The translations under genes were made by a program, and so were the position numbers. Positions 1 to 7,652 of a DNA stretch of 24,672 nt are shown piece by piece. The stretch covers positions 1-24,672 of the forward strand of contig DAIBBI010000062.1 in NCBI GenBank assembly GCA_027442615.1. The letters run 5' to 3'. Positions within the stretch are counted from its first letter, which is position 1. Every line of letters begins with the position of its first letter. The notes beneath the pieces are model-generated. The model saw only the letters and a list, made by a program, of their open reading frames with translations, searched no databases and was not told the origin of the DNA. The stretch is from JAJZRV01 sp027442615 (GTDB lineage Bacteria > Pseudomonadota > Gammaproteobacteria > Burkholderiales > Ferrovaceae).

Positions 1-80
1 TTCTCCCGGCGAAAGCTGGCCGAACCATCGCCTCCCTTGCCGGCGTGGACTTGAATATTGGCTTCGTCAATGAACTTCAT
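1..80 (-). CDS. obgE: Obg-family GTPase, N-terminal fragment
   Basis: This is the first 26 codons of Obg/CgtA, running off the left edge on the minus strand. The translation begins MKFIDEANIQVHAGKGGDG, the typical start of the glycine-rich Obg fold. Obg proteins are GTPases that bind the 50S subunit and act in ribosome assembly and stress responses. The gene follows rplU and rpmA, the usual bacterial order. The start codon is fixed by homology, but there is no Shine-Dalgarno sequence before it. The U-rich tail of a hairpin terminator reaches the ATG instead. The GTPase domain is outside the window. Confidence 0.93.
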   Translation of the reverse strand, partial: MKFIDEANIQVHAGKGGDGSASFRRE

Positions 81-112
81 AAAATAAAAAAGCCCTATCG
101 TTTGATAGGGCT
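81..112 (-). terminator. Intrinsic terminator between rpmA and obgE
   Basis: A perfect 9-bp inverted repeat (91-99 with 104-112, loop 100-103) is followed on the minus strand by TTTTTATTTT. That is the classic form of a rho-independent terminator. It lies after rpmA and its U-tract ends directly at the obgE ATG, so it should limit read-through from the ribosomal-protein genes into obgE. Confidence 0.85.
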
Positions 113-134
113 TTCCTGGAAAAGGGTTGAGCCC

Positions 135-404
135 TTAAGCCGCTTGAGTAACAGGTTCGATCACGACGATCTTGTCCTGCAGCGCGCCCTTGGTGCGGAA
201 AGCAACGCGACCCTCGACCTTGGCAAATAAGGTGTGGTCCTTGCCCATGCCGACGTTGGGGCCGGGATGGATGCGGGTGCCGCGTTGGCGAACGATGATG
301 CTGCCTGCCGTGACGAGTTGTCCACCGTAGGCCTTGATGCCCAGTCGCTTCGATTCGGAATCGCGTCCGTTGCGGGAACTACCGCCCGCTTTTTTATGTG
401 CCAT
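135..404 (-). CDS. rpmA: 50S ribosomal protein L27
   Basis: This 89-residue protein is bacterial L27 at full length. It begins MAHKKAGGSSRNGRDSESK, the conserved N-terminal arm that reaches towards the peptidyl transferase centre. The family signature around GTRIHPGPNVGMGKDHTLFA is also present. There is no N-terminal extension of the kind that needs protease removal in Firmicutes. It lies 9 bases downstream of rplU in the same operon and ends 23 bases before the terminator stem. Confidence 0.97.
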   Translation of the reverse strand: MAHKKAGGSSRNGRDSESKRLGIKAYGGQLVTAGSIIVRQRGTRIHPGPNVGMGKDHTLFAKVEGRVAFRTKGALQDKIVVIEPVTQAA

Positions 405-413
405 GGCTTGACC

Positions 414-728
414 TCAACCTGCTGTAATGGTGTCGATTTGAACTTCAGTAAACCCCTGTCGGTGTCCCTGATGCTTTTGATAGTGCTTGCGGCGGCGCAT
501 CTTGAAGATCTTGACCTTATCGTGCCGGCCATGGGCCAGAACGGTGGCAACGACCTTGGCACCATCCACCAGCGGACGGCCGAAGGTGATGGCATCGCCG
601 TCGGCGACCATCAACACCTGGTCCAGATTGACCTGGGCGCCCACTTCCGCGGGAATGAGTTCGATTTTCAGCTTTTCGCCGGATTGGACGCGATATTGCT
701 TTCCACCGGTTTTAATTACAGCGTACAT
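414..728 (-). CDS. rplU: 50S ribosomal protein L21
   Basis: This 104-residue protein matches ribosomal protein L21 over its full length. It starts MYAVIKTGGKQYRVQ and contains the conserved KIFKMRRRKHYQKHQGHRQ segment near the C-terminus, which binds 23S rRNA. It is the first gene of the rplU-rpmA-(obgE) unit. A strong sigma70-type promoter lies about 40-70 bases upstream. Confidence 0.97.
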   Translation of the reverse strand: MYAVIKTGGKQYRVQSGEKLKIELIPAEVGAQVNLDQVLMVADGDAITFGRPLVDGAKVVATVLAHGRHDKVKIFKMRRRKHYQKHQGHRQGFTEVQIDTITAG

Positions 729-766
729 GACGACGCTCCCTGCTTGTTCGGATCAATGAATCCGCG

Positions 767-796
767 ACTATACCTTTTTTTCGATGTTCTTGTCAA
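767..796 (-). promoter_or_regulatory. sigma70-type promoter of rplU-rpmA
   Basis: On the minus strand there is a perfect -35 TTGACA (complement of 791-796), an 18-base spacer containing an A-tract, and a -10 TATAGT (complement of 767-772). This lies about 40 bases before the rplU ATG and is the strongest promoter-like sequence I see in the window, as expected for ribosomal-protein genes. Confidence 0.8.
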
Positions 797-833
797 AACC
801 AATCAACAAGTTAGGGGACGGGGTGCAGTTGCG

Positions 834-863
834 TTGACAGAAGCTGGTGGCAATCCCTAACAT
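834..863 (+). promoter_or_regulatory. Probable promoter of ispB
   Basis: A perfect TTGACA (834-839) is followed after 18 bases by TAACAT (858-863, 4 of 6 matches to the -10 consensus). It ends 40 bases before the ispB start. It is divergent from the rplU promoter with no overlap of the core elements. Confidence 0.55.
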
Positions 864-902
864 TACCCGGAGCGCAGTTCCACGATACTAAGGCATTGAA
901 CC

Positions 903-1874
903 GTGAGTTTTGACCAAATCCATCGACTGATCGAAGACGACATGGTGGCTGTAGACCGTGTCATCCGGCAACAGCTTTATTCCGATGTGGCGCTGGTAAG
1001 GCAGGTGTCCGAATACATCATTCACAGTGGCGGCAAACGATTGCGTCCGGTCCTGACCATCCTGGCCGCAAGGGCCTTGAACTATGGCGGTCACCATCAT
1101 CACACCCTGGCTGCCGTGGTGGAATTCATCCATACCGCCACGCTGCTGCACGACGACGTGGTGGACAAGTCAGAAATGCGGCGCGGCAAAAAAAGCGCCA
1201 ACGAGCTATTCGGCAATGCGGCAAGCGTCCTGGTCGGCGATTTTGTCTATTCCCGGGCTTTTCAGATGATGGTGTCGGTGGACAACATGCGGGTGATGCA
1301 GGTGCTCGCCGATGCCACCAATGTCATTGCCGAAGGTGAAGTATTGCAACTACTCAATTGCCACGATGCTGACGTGGATGAAGCGCGCTATCTGCAAGTC
1401 ATCCGTTTCAAAACGGCCAAGCTGTTTGAAGCGGCAGCCCGACTGGGGGGCATCCTGGCAGGGGCGCCAGAGCCCATGCAGGAGACCATGGCCACCTTTG
1501 GGGCGCGACTTGGAACCGCATTCCAGATCATTGACGACGTGCTGGATTATTCCGGTGACCTGTCCGTGACCGGAAAAAATCTGGGGGACGACCTTGCCGA
1601 AGGGAAGGCCACCCTTCCGCTGATTTTCGTCATGCGCGAAGGCACGGCAGAGGAGGCGGCGGTCATTCGCCACGCCATCGTGGAGGGGGGCGTGGACGAA
1701 ATGGATGCGGTGGTGCGCATCATCCAGAAAAGCGGAGCGCTCGATTATGCCCGCCGTTGTGCCGAACGCGAGTCGGCGGCAGCCTGCGCTGCCCTTGGGT
1801 CGATCGTGCCTGCCTCTGCCTACTGCACAGCCCTCGAGCAACTGGCCCAGCTGGCCACGCATCGTTCCAGTTAG
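903..1874 (+). CDS. ispB: Octaprenyl diphosphate synthase (trans-polyprenyl synthase)
   Basis: This 323-residue protein is a trans-isoprenyl diphosphate synthase. It makes the long isoprenoid side chain of ubiquinone by repeated addition of isopentenyl diphosphate. The two aspartate-rich Mg-binding motifs are present: DDVVD (residues 84-88) in LLHDDVVDKSEMRRG, and DDVLD (211-215). The GGKRLRP substrate-binding motif lies near residue 43. The start codon is GTG at 903. A run of four histidines (residues 64-67) precedes the conserved helix and looks like a local expansion. Divergence from rplU-rpmA is typical for ispB. Chain length (C40) is inferred from context, not from sequence. Confidence 0.93.
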   Translation: MSFDQIHRLIEDDMVAVDRVIRQQLYSDVALVRQVSEYIIHSGGKRLRPVLTILAARALNYGGHHHHTLAAVVEFIHTATLLHDDVVDKSEMRRGKKSANELFGNAASVLVGDFVYSRAFQMMVSVDNMRVMQVLADATNVIAEGEVLQLLNCHDADVDEARYLQVIRFKTAKLFEAAARLGGILAGAPEPMQETMATFGARLGTAFQIIDDVLDYSGDLSVTGKNLGDDLAEGKATLPLIFVMREGTAEEAAVIRHAIVEGGVDEMDAVVRIIQKSGALDYARRCAERESAAACAALGSIVPASAYCTALEQLAQLATHRSS

Positions 1875-1881
1875 CTTGACC

Positions 1882-2589
1882 ATGCCCCGTCCGGTTGCCA
1901 TATTCAGGCATTTTGCGACCGAGGGCCCGGCCTACCTGGGCGATTTTCTGACGCAACGGCATATTCCCTGGCAGTTGATTGCGCTGGATGAAGGTGCGGC
2001 GGTTCCGCCGCACCCGGACGGTTATGCGGGCCTGGTATTCATGGGCGGCCCCATGAGCGTCAATGACCCGCTACCCTGGATTCCCCCGGTGCTGCAGCTC
2101 ATCCGGCAGGCGGCGCGCCTGGATATTCCGGTGCTGGGCCATTGCCTGGGTTCGCAGCTGATGAGCCGGGCCCTGGGTGGCGTGGTGTCGCGCAACGCCC
2201 GGAAGGAAATCGGCTGGGGTGAAGTGAGCGTGCCGGAGAGCGCCGCGGCACGCCAGTGGTTTGGCGAAGTTCGCGAATTCGATGCCTTTCACTGGCATGG
2301 TGAAACCTGGAGCCTGCCTGCCGGGGCGGAATTGGTTGCAAGCAGTCCGGCCTGTACCCACCAGGCCTTTGTGCTGGGCCCGCACGTCGGCCTGCAGTTC
2401 CACGTCGAAATGACCGAACCCATGATCCGCAGTTGGTGCGAGTCGGGGCGGCGTGAAATCGAGTCCAGCGACAGCCCGTCAGTGCAGCCGGTGGAGGCCA
2501 TCCTGCAACAGATGCCAACCCGCTTACCCTTGCTCCATGCCGTGGCCGATGCGCTCTATGCGACCTGGACCAAGAGACTGAAAGATTAA
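1882..2589 (+). CDS. Class I glutamine amidotransferase (GMP synthase-like)
   Basis: This 236-residue stand-alone class I glutamine amidotransferase domain has the full triad: Cys88 in GHCLGSQ, and His174 and Glu176 in QFHVEMTE. The oxyanion strand motif FMGGPMSV is also present. Such proteins resemble the GuaA N-terminal domain but lack the synthetase part. Most are of unknown function; some hydrolyse gamma-glutamyl compounds. The ATG at 1882 is chosen because the protein starts at the first beta strand and lies 7 bases after the ispB stop, suggesting co-transcription. The longer open frame upstream overlaps ispB and is not homologous. Confidence 0.85.
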   Translation: MPRPVAIFRHFATEGPAYLGDFLTQRHIPWQLIALDEGAAVPPHPDGYAGLVFMGGPMSVNDPLPWIPPVLQLIRQAARLDIPVLGHCLGSQLMSRALGGVVSRNARKEIGWGEVSVPESAAARQWFGEVREFDAFHWHGETWSLPAGAELVASSPACTHQAFVLGPHVGLQFHVEMTEPMIRSWCESGRREIESSDSPSVQPVEAILQQMPTRLPLLHAVADALYATWTKRLKD

Positions 2590-2597
2590 CCGCGCGG

Positions 2598-2627
2598 CTG
2601 GCATGGTGAGACGGGCTGGAGTAGAAT
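2598..2627 (+). promoter_or_regulatory. Probable promoter of the tRNA-Pro gene
   Basis: CTGGCA (2598-2603, 4 of 6) and TAGAAT (2622-2627, 5 of 6) are separated by 18 bases. A GC-rich stretch (GTGCGGC) follows the -10, typical of stringently controlled stable-RNA promoters. The predicted start point lies about 25 bases before the mature tRNA. Confidence 0.55.
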
Positions 2628-2659
2628 GTGCGGCTTCGCCGGTAGCTTCAACGGCAATT

Positions 2660-2736
<77 letters not shown>

Positions 2737-2745
2737 ACAATTTTC

Positions 2746-3780
2746 ATGAGCAATCCAATTCGTTTGACCCAATACAGTCACGGCGCCGGCTGTGGCTGCA
2801 AGATCTCCCCACAGATGCTGGATGTGATCCTCGCAGGAAGTGGGGCGTCTCCCCTTGACCCAAAACTCTGGGTCGGCAATGCTTCGCGCGACGATGCGGC
2901 GGTGTATGCCATTGACGAGCAGCGCGGCCTCGTCTCCACCACGGACTTTTTCATGCCCATCGTTGACGATCCCTTCGACTTTGGCCGCATTGCCGCCACC
3001 AATGCCATCAGCGACATCTATGCCATGGGCGCCGACCCCCTGATGGCCGTGGCCATTCTGGGCTGGCCCATCAATGTGCTGTCTCCTGAAGTGGCGCGCG
3101 AAGTGATTCACGGCGGTCATGCGGCGTGCCACGAGGCCGGCATTCCGCTGGCCGGTGGGCATTCCATCGACGCTCCCGAACCCATCTTCGGGCTGGCCGT
3201 CACGGGCATCGTCGAGAAACGCTTTCTCAAGCGCAATGACACGGCCACTGTGGGCTGCAGGCTCTATCTCACCAAACCCCTGGGGATAGGCATCCTCGCC
3301 ACCGCCGAAAAAAAGGGACTGCTTCGCGTCGAAGACGTAGGCATGGCGCGGGACTGGATGTGTACCTTGAACAAACCCGGCAGCCGTTTTGGAAAACTGG
3401 AGGGCGTGCGGGCCATGACCGACGTCACCGGTTTTGGGCTGCTGGGTCATCTGGTGGAAATGGCTGATGGCAGCGGGGTGACTGCGCGGCTTCGCTACGA
3501 GGCCGTTCCCCGGCTGGAAGGTCTGGACCATTACCTGAAGCTCGGCGCCATCCCCGGGGGGACCCAGCGCAACTTTGACAGCTATGGTGATCGCATTTCC
3601 CCGCTCTTCGAGGCACAGAAGCACTTGCTGTGCGATCCGCAGACAAGCGGTGGTTTGCTGGTGGCCGTGGATGCCGCAGGCGAAAGCGAATTCCTTGCAG
3701 TGTCCGCCGAACTGGGTCTGGATCTGACACCCATCGGCGAGATGATGCCCAGACGGCAATACGCCATAGAGGTCCGTTGA
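2746..3780 (+). CDS. selD: Selenide, water dikinase (selenophosphate synthase)
   Basis: This 344-residue protein makes selenophosphate from selenide and ATP. The N-terminus RLTQYSHGAGCGCKISP carries the catalytic Cys16 and Lys19; it is a cysteine form, not a selenocysteine form. The PurM-like domain motifs DDAAVY, TTDFFMPIVDDPFDFG and GGHSIDAPEPIFGLAV are intact. The start matches known SelD N-termini, but no Shine-Dalgarno sequence lies before it, because the tRNA-Pro CCA end is 9 bases upstream. The stop overlaps the mnmH start (TGATG), so the two are translationally coupled. Selenophosphate here most directly serves tRNA modification. Confidence 0.96.
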   Translation: MSNPIRLTQYSHGAGCGCKISPQMLDVILAGSGASPLDPKLWVGNASRDDAAVYAIDEQRGLVSTTDFFMPIVDDPFDFGRIAATNAISDIYAMGADPLMAVAILGWPINVLSPEVAREVIHGGHAACHEAGIPLAGGHSIDAPEPIFGLAVTGIVEKRFLKRNDTATVGCRLYLTKPLGIGILATAEKKGLLRVEDVGMARDWMCTLNKPGSRFGKLEGVRAMTDVTGFGLLGHLVEMADGSGVTARLRYEAVPRLEGLDHYLKLGAIPGGTQRNFDSYGDRISPLFEAQKHLLCDPQTSGGLLVAVDAAGESEFLAVSAELGLDLTPIGEMMPRRQYAIEVR

Positions 3781-4883
3781 TGCGCGAGGACAGCGCCGAT
3801 TACCGCGCGCTCTTTCTCGACAATCGGCCCCTGATGGATGTGCGCGCCCCGGCGGAATTCAGTAAAGGGGCCTTTCCCGGTGCCGTCAACCTGCCCCTGA
3901 TGAACGACCAGGAGCGGCAAAAGGTGGGCACCTGTTACAAACAGCGTGGGCCTGAGGCTGCTTTGGCGCTGGGGCATAGCCTTGTTTCCGGCAAGGCCAG
4001 GGCAGAGCGCATTGAGGCCTGGGCCGCTTTCGCTCGCGCCAACCCGCAGGGCTACCTGTACTGCTTTCGCGGAGGTCTGCGCTCCAAGATTGCACAAGCT
4101 TGGCTTCATGATGCGGGAGTCAGCTTTCCAAGGGTGGCAGGTGGTTACAAGGCCATGCGCAATTTCCTGATGGAATCCACTGAAGCGGTGATTTTTCAAT
4201 GTGAATTCGTGTTGCTTGGCGGGTTGACCGGCACCGGCAAGACGGAAGTGCTGGCTCAGCTGGGCCACGCTCTGGATCTGGAGCACCACGCCAATCACCG
4301 GGGCTCCAGCTTTGGTAAACAGGCCACACCGCAGCCCTCGCAAATCGACTTTGAGAACGCCCTGGCAATTGATTTACTCAAGCAGCGGGCCGCCGGAGGG
4401 GAGCAGTTTGTCATCGAAGACGAGGGCCACATCATCGGCAGCTGCTCGGTGCCGTTGACCCTGTATCAGCACATGCAGGAGTGTCCCCTGGTCTGGCTGG
4501 AGGACAGCTTTGCAAGTCGTGTCGGGCGCATCCTTGGTGACTACGTAATTGACCTGCGGCGTCAGTTTGTTGTGCGCTACGGGGAGGAACAGGGGTGGGC
4601 TGCCTATGCAGAACGGCTTCGCCAAAGCCTCGGCAGCATTGCCAGGCGCCTTGGCGGTGAACGCACCCAACGCCTGATGGGCATCATGGATGCCGCGCTG
4701 GATGAGCAGTCCAGAAGCGGGACGGTGGAGTTGCACCGCGGCTGGATCGAGGGGCTGTTGCGCGAGTACTACGATCCCATGTACGCCTTTCAGCGCCAGC
4801 GCAAGGAAGCCAGAATCGAATTTAGCGGCGGGCAGTGTGAAGTTTTGGAATATCTGCGTCAGCGTCGTCCAGGACAGCGCTGA
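3780..4883 (+). CDS. mnmH: tRNA 2-selenouridine synthase
   Basis: This 367-residue protein (also called SelU or YbbB) converts 2-thiouridine to 2-selenouridine at the wobble position of certain tRNAs, using selenophosphate. The N-terminal rhodanese domain (about 1-125) has Cys95 in YCFRGGLRSK. The C-terminal part has a P-loop, GLTGTGKT (148-155), used with the geranylated intermediate. Length matches the family (about 365). The start is the ATG at 3780, overlapping the selD stop by one base. The longer open frame upstream lies inside selD. Pairing with selD gives a self-contained selenouridine module. Confidence 0.95.
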   Translation: MREDSADYRALFLDNRPLMDVRAPAEFSKGAFPGAVNLPLMNDQERQKVGTCYKQRGPEAALALGHSLVSGKARAERIEAWAAFARANPQGYLYCFRGGLRSKIAQAWLHDAGVSFPRVAGGYKAMRNFLMESTEAVIFQCEFVLLGGLTGTGKTEVLAQLGHALDLEHHANHRGSSFGKQATPQPSQIDFENALAIDLLKQRAAGGEQFVIEDEGHIIGSCSVPLTLYQHMQECPLVWLEDSFASRVGRILGDYVIDLRRQFVVRYGEEQGWAAYAERLRQSLGSIARRLGGERTQRLMGIMDAALDEQSRSGTVELHRGWIEGLLREYYDPMYAFQRQRKEARIEFSGGQCEVLEYLRQRRPGQR

Positions 4884-4891
4884 CTGCCTTA

Positions 4892-5233
4892 TCAGCTATC
4901 TCCGCCACGCCCACTGATGTGCATTTCGATTTGATTTCGCACTGAGATCACCCCGGGCACGAGTTTGGTCACCCGGCCTGCTTCAAATATTTCGTTACCG
5001 TCGAACACCATTCCCGAGAGCGTAACCACGCCGCGATTGACGCTGACCTGGATATGTGGGGCAAAGACGTTGGGATCGTCAGCAAGTTGCTGCGTCACGG
5101 CAATTTCGAGTTTCTTGTCCGCTTCCAATTCTGCGGCAGTGCGAGCGGGGCTGGTGGCGCATGCGCTGATCATGGCCGCCAGTATCAGCGCCATCGAAAT
5201 TCCGGTAACTTTTTTCAAGAATGTCAGATGCAT
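4892..5233 (-). CDS. BON-domain lipoprotein
   Basis: This protein of 113 residues has a lipoprotein signal peptide with lipobox ISAC (cleavage before Cys25, counting from the ATG at 5233). A single BON domain follows, with the pattern VTQQLADDP...IQVSVNRGVVTLSGMV and conserved glycines. BON domains bind membranes or periplasmic partners and occur in envelope-stress proteins such as OsmY. The ATG at 5233 is preferred over an upstream TTG (5251) because a GGAAAA sequence precedes it and the signal peptide then has normal length. It converges with mnmH; the stops are 8 bases apart. Exact role unknown. Confidence 0.85.
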   Translation of the reverse strand: MHLTFLKKVTGISMALILAAMISACATSPARTAAELEADKKLEIAVTQQLADDPNVFAPHIQVSVNRGVVTLSGMVFDGNEIFEAGRVTKLVPGVISVRNQIEMHISGRGGDS

Positions 5234-5274
5234 TTGAGTTTTCCAAATCAATGACCAAGAGGTTCACTGCCATT

Positions 5275-6141
5275 CTAATGCAGCACGCCCAGAACTTCCT
5301 GCACTTTCTGTGTGATATTGTGAAAGTTGTCTTCGAAAAACCCAAAATGTTCAAGCGCAAGACGGCCGCCCGAAACCCAGTCGGCGCCACGCTCGAATTC
5401 GGGATTGTATTGAATCGCCCTTTCGGCCAACAATCCCAGGGCAATCAGGTCCTGGGTTTCCTTCAGCAACGCGTTTTTCGTGGCCTCTTTACCAGGCTTT
5501 CTGGTGATTTCGTCGTAGTCGTGGTGGTGCCAAATCGCTTCGGTAATGGCTTCACCCAATCCCCATTCTTTGGCCATCAGGGAGCCAATGTAGGCGTGTG
5601 AAATGCCCAGATGGTCGATTTCGGTGTGGGTCATGATCCTGTCTGGCGTTCTCCTGGCCAGTTCCAGGACTTTTTTGTAACCAGGGCGGCGCGCAATCAG
5701 CAGCAGTATTCCGCAATTCTGGAATAGCCCGAAGGTGAAGGCGTGGTCGCTGTTGATGCCCCCCAGCATTTTGGCGATGTAGGAGGTCACCAGGGCCCTT
5801 TCAGCCGAGGCTTCCAGAAACTCCTCCACGTCGGCAATGTTTGCACCGGCGGCAATGTTTCGCAGCGCCATTCCCGTCACGACGCGCGTAACGGTGGACA
5901 TTCCCAGCATGCTGATGGCCTGGTGAACGGATGAGACCTTGGTTCTCAGCCCGTACAGCGGTGAATTGATGGTCTTGATGAGGGCCGCGGAAATGCCCAC
6001 CTCTGCACTGATCAGTTTCTCGATCTGCCGGTAGTCCGGATCATCCTTTCGGGCCTCTGCATCGAGATGCGTCAAGATTTCTGGCCGTGGAGGAATTCCA
6101 ATCTCCACCAAGGCACGTTGCAGTTCCTGATCGGCGTCCAT
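5275..6141 (-). CDS. HDOD-domain signalling protein
   Basis: This 288-residue soluble protein is almost entirely an HDOD domain, a relative of HD phosphohydrolases that usually lacks the metal ligands and acts as a scaffold in signalling. Typical elements are LISAEVGISAALIKTINSPLYGL (about 44-66), VSSVHQAISMLGM and the helix with FTFGLFQNCGILLL. A GGGGGA ribosome-binding site lies 6 bases before the ATG. It has no attached kinase or cyclase domain. Such proteins often influence c-di-GMP, motility or stress responses, but nothing here fixes the target. Confidence 0.85.
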   Translation of the reverse strand: MDADQELQRALVEIGIPPRPEILTHLDAEARKDDPDYRQIEKLISAEVGISAALIKTINSPLYGLRTKVSSVHQAISMLGMSTVTRVVTGMALRNIAAGANIADVEEFLEASAERALVTSYIAKMLGGINSDHAFTFGLFQNCGILLLIARRPGYKKVLELARRTPDRIMTHTEIDHLGISHAYIGSLMAKEWGLGEAITEAIWHHHDYDEITRKPGKEATKNALLKETQDLIALGLLAERAIQYNPEFERGADWVSGGRLALEHFGFFEDNFHNITQKVQEVLGVLH

Positions 6142-6184
6142 CTCAATCCCCCATTATGCTCAGATGATGTTGCTGCTTCTTCCT

Positions 6185-6190
6185 ATTCTA
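6185..6190 (-). promoter_or_regulatory. Candidate -10 box of the HDOD gene
   Basis: On the minus strand TAGAAT (complement of 6185-6190, 5 of 6) lies about 45 bases before the start codon. No convincing -35 box is seen at the right distance, so this is weak. Confidence 0.3.
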
Positions 6191-6305
6191 GTGAATTTGA
6201 CCAAAATGATATGTAGGAAAAAGGACTACTGCAAAACAGCAGCATTCTCGCCCTGCTGGAAATTGCCCATGTTGAGCGGGCAGAAATTTAGGTCAGAACC
6301 GTGTC

Positions 6306-6671
6306 ATGATGGGCGCCATGTCTACTGCCCCTTGGTTTCTGTACCTCATTGAATGTATTGATGGTTCCCTTTATGCAGGAATCACCACAGATGTTGCGCG
6401 CCGGTATCAGGCCCACTGTAAAGGCGTGGGAGCACGATATACCCGTTCCCATCCGCCGGTTTGCTTGGTAGGATCACGGATGTTCGGCTCGAGATCAGAA
6501 GCCTTGAAGGCCGAACTGGCCATCAAACGCCTGCCCAAGGATAAAAAGATCACTGCGCTTCGCGCGCCGGATTTTCTGGGGAAGGCAGAGCCGACCACCA
6601 ACGACACTATCACTGAGGAGATATTGCATGAACAAATCCGAACTCATCGAAGCCATTGCCAAGGAAGCTGA
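6306..6671 (+). CDS. GIY-YIG domain protein (YhbQ/UPF0213-like)
   Basis: This protein of up to 121 residues carries a GIY-YIG-type nuclease fold: FLYLIECIDGSLYAGITTDVARRYQAH, followed by GARYTRSHPPVCLVG and the helix with SRSEALKAELAIKRLPKDKK. These match the small UPF0213/YhbQ family, some of which bind or cut DNA. The start is uncertain; ATG codons at 6306, 6309 and 6318 are possible, and none has a good ribosome-binding site. The last 44 bases overlap hupB in another frame, so the C-terminal tail includes the hupB ribosome-binding site and start. Co-transcription with hupB is likely. Confidence 0.85.
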   Translation: MMGAMSTAPWFLYLIECIDGSLYAGITTDVARRYQAHCKGVGARYTRSHPPVCLVGSRMFGSRSEALKAELAIKRLPKDKKITALRAPDFLGKAEPTTNDTITEEILHEQIRTHRSHCQGS

Positions 6672-6921
6672 CCTCTCAAAGGCTGCTGCAGAACGGGCCT
6701 TATCCGCCGCCATCGACACCGTCGTCAAGGCAGTGAGCAAGGGCGATTCCGTCACCCTGGTGGGATTCGGGACCTTCAAGTCTTCCAAGCGCGCTGCCCG
6801 TACCGGTCGCAATCCTCAGACGGGCAAAGAAATCAAGATTGCCGCCACCACTGTGCCGCGCTTCACTGCCGGGGCCACTTTCAAGTCCGCCGTCGCCGGC
6901 AAGAAAGCCAAGAAGAAGTAG
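6628..6921 (+). CDS. hupB: DNA-binding protein HU
   Basis: This 97-residue histone-like protein bends and compacts DNA. The N-terminal dimerisation helices (MNKSELIEAIAKEADLSK) and the beta-arm motif GRNPQTGKEIKI are intact. A lysine-rich tail (GKKAKKK) extends slightly beyond standard 90-residue HU. A strong ribosome-binding site, GAGGAG (6616-6621), precedes the ATG by 6 bases and lies inside the upstream GIY-YIG gene. Confidence 0.96.
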   Translation: MNKSELIEAIAKEADLSKAAAERALSAAIDTVVKAVSKGDSVTLVGFGTFKSSKRAARTGRNPQTGKEIKIAATTVPRFTAGATFKSAVAGKKAKKK

Positions 6922-6929
6922 TGTCAGGC

Positions 6930-6957
6930 GGGGGAATGGCTACCAGGCCACTCCCCC
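6930..6957 (+). terminator. Possible terminator after hupB
   Basis: An 11-bp stem with one mismatch (6930-6940 with 6947-6957) and a 6-base loop lies 8 bases after the hupB stop. The following sequence, TGTTG, is a poor U-tract. It sits between two convergent genes and may act in either direction. Confidence 0.45.
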
Positions 6958-6969
6958 TGTTGCCACGGC

Positions 6970-7527
6970 CTAGTAAGGCCGGATGGCGCCGTTGATGACC
7001 CGCACCCGTTCGCCCACCCTGAATGCGGGGTTGGCTTGCAGAGCCAGGACGTGAGACCGGCCGTCGTCCATGCGCACAGTGACTTCATGGATTTGGGTGC
7101 TATTGGCCCGCTTTTCGATTTCGTTTCCTGCGTAACCCCCGCCCACGGCACCGGCAATGGTGGCAAGGTCCTTGCCCGCCCCACCGCCTACCTGATGTCC
7201 AAGAATGCCTCCTACCAGGCCACCTGCCACAACGCCCAGCGCACCGCCCTCACCCTGTTTTTCCACAAGCCGGATGGATGTGATCACCCCGCAATCGGTA
7301 CAGACCGTGGGCTGGATCGGTCCTGGAGGGATTTGCGAAGAAGGTGGGGATGCGGGTTGTGGCAAGGGGCCCAGCTTCTCGGAGGGTGGGGGAGCCGCCA
7401 CTTCGCTGCTGCTGTTGTGTTTGGGAAGGTAGCCGGTCAGCGCTGCAATGCCAACGAGGCTGAAGAGCGTCACTGCAATGGAAGCCGCAATGACGAAGGG
7501 GCTGGTTTTTCTTTTGAGTTCGGTCAC
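6970..7527 (-). CDS. Glycine-zipper membrane protein (SlyB/Rick-17kDa-like)
   Basis: This 185-residue protein has one N-terminal membrane segment (about 15-33), a proline-rich linker, and a glycine-zipper 2TM region (ALGVVAGGLVGGILGHQVG and following GxxxG repeats). It ends in a small domain with VTVRMDDGRSHVL and GERVRVINGAI, like outer-membrane glycine-zipper proteins. No lipobox is seen, unlike SlyB and Pal-type lipoproteins. I choose the GTG at 7527 because AGGAGA lies 9 bases upstream and the protein then starts with a charged segment before the membrane helix. An ATG at 7572 would extend it by 15 residues without a ribosome-binding site. Likely an envelope-integrity protein. Confidence 0.8.
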   Translation of the reverse strand: MTELKRKTSPFVIAASIAVTLFSLVGIAALTGYLPKHNSSSEVAAPPPSEKLGPLPQPASPPSSQIPPGPIQPTVCTDCGVITSIRLVEKQGEGGALGVVAGGLVGGILGHQVGGGAGKDLATIAGAVGGGYAGNEIEKRANSTQIHEVTVRMDDGRSHVLALQANPAFRVGERVRVINGAIRPY

Positions 7528-7603
7528 GATGAATATCTCCTGATGTATGGCGTCGCACGCCAACGGTTGCACCGCCTGAATTTAGCATGTGACATTTTCC
7601 CAT

Positions 7604-7609
7604 AGTATA
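7604..7609 (-). promoter_or_regulatory. Candidate -10 box of the glycine-zipper gene
   Basis: TATACT (complement of 7604-7609, 5 of 6) lies about 76 bases before the GTG start on the minus strand. There is no clear -35 box at 16-18 bases, so the call is weak. Confidence 0.3.
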
Positions 7610-7652
7610 AGGGAATGCAGCAGCCCCTCATGCAAACGAGGGCTACGCCACC

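Noticed and set aside
234..860. Long open frame on the plus strand across rpmA and rplU.
   Set aside because: It is antisense to two conserved ribosomal-protein genes and its product has no recognisable domain.
6237..6281. Two short inverted repeats in the gap upstream of the GIY-YIG gene, considered as a regulatory RNA structure or a repeat element.
   Set aside because: Stems are only 4-6 bp, with loops of 9-10 bases, and there is no second copy in the window.
7622..7644. A hairpin after the chemoreceptor stop, considered as a terminator.
   Set aside because: The stem has a bulge and no U-tract follows on the minus strand.
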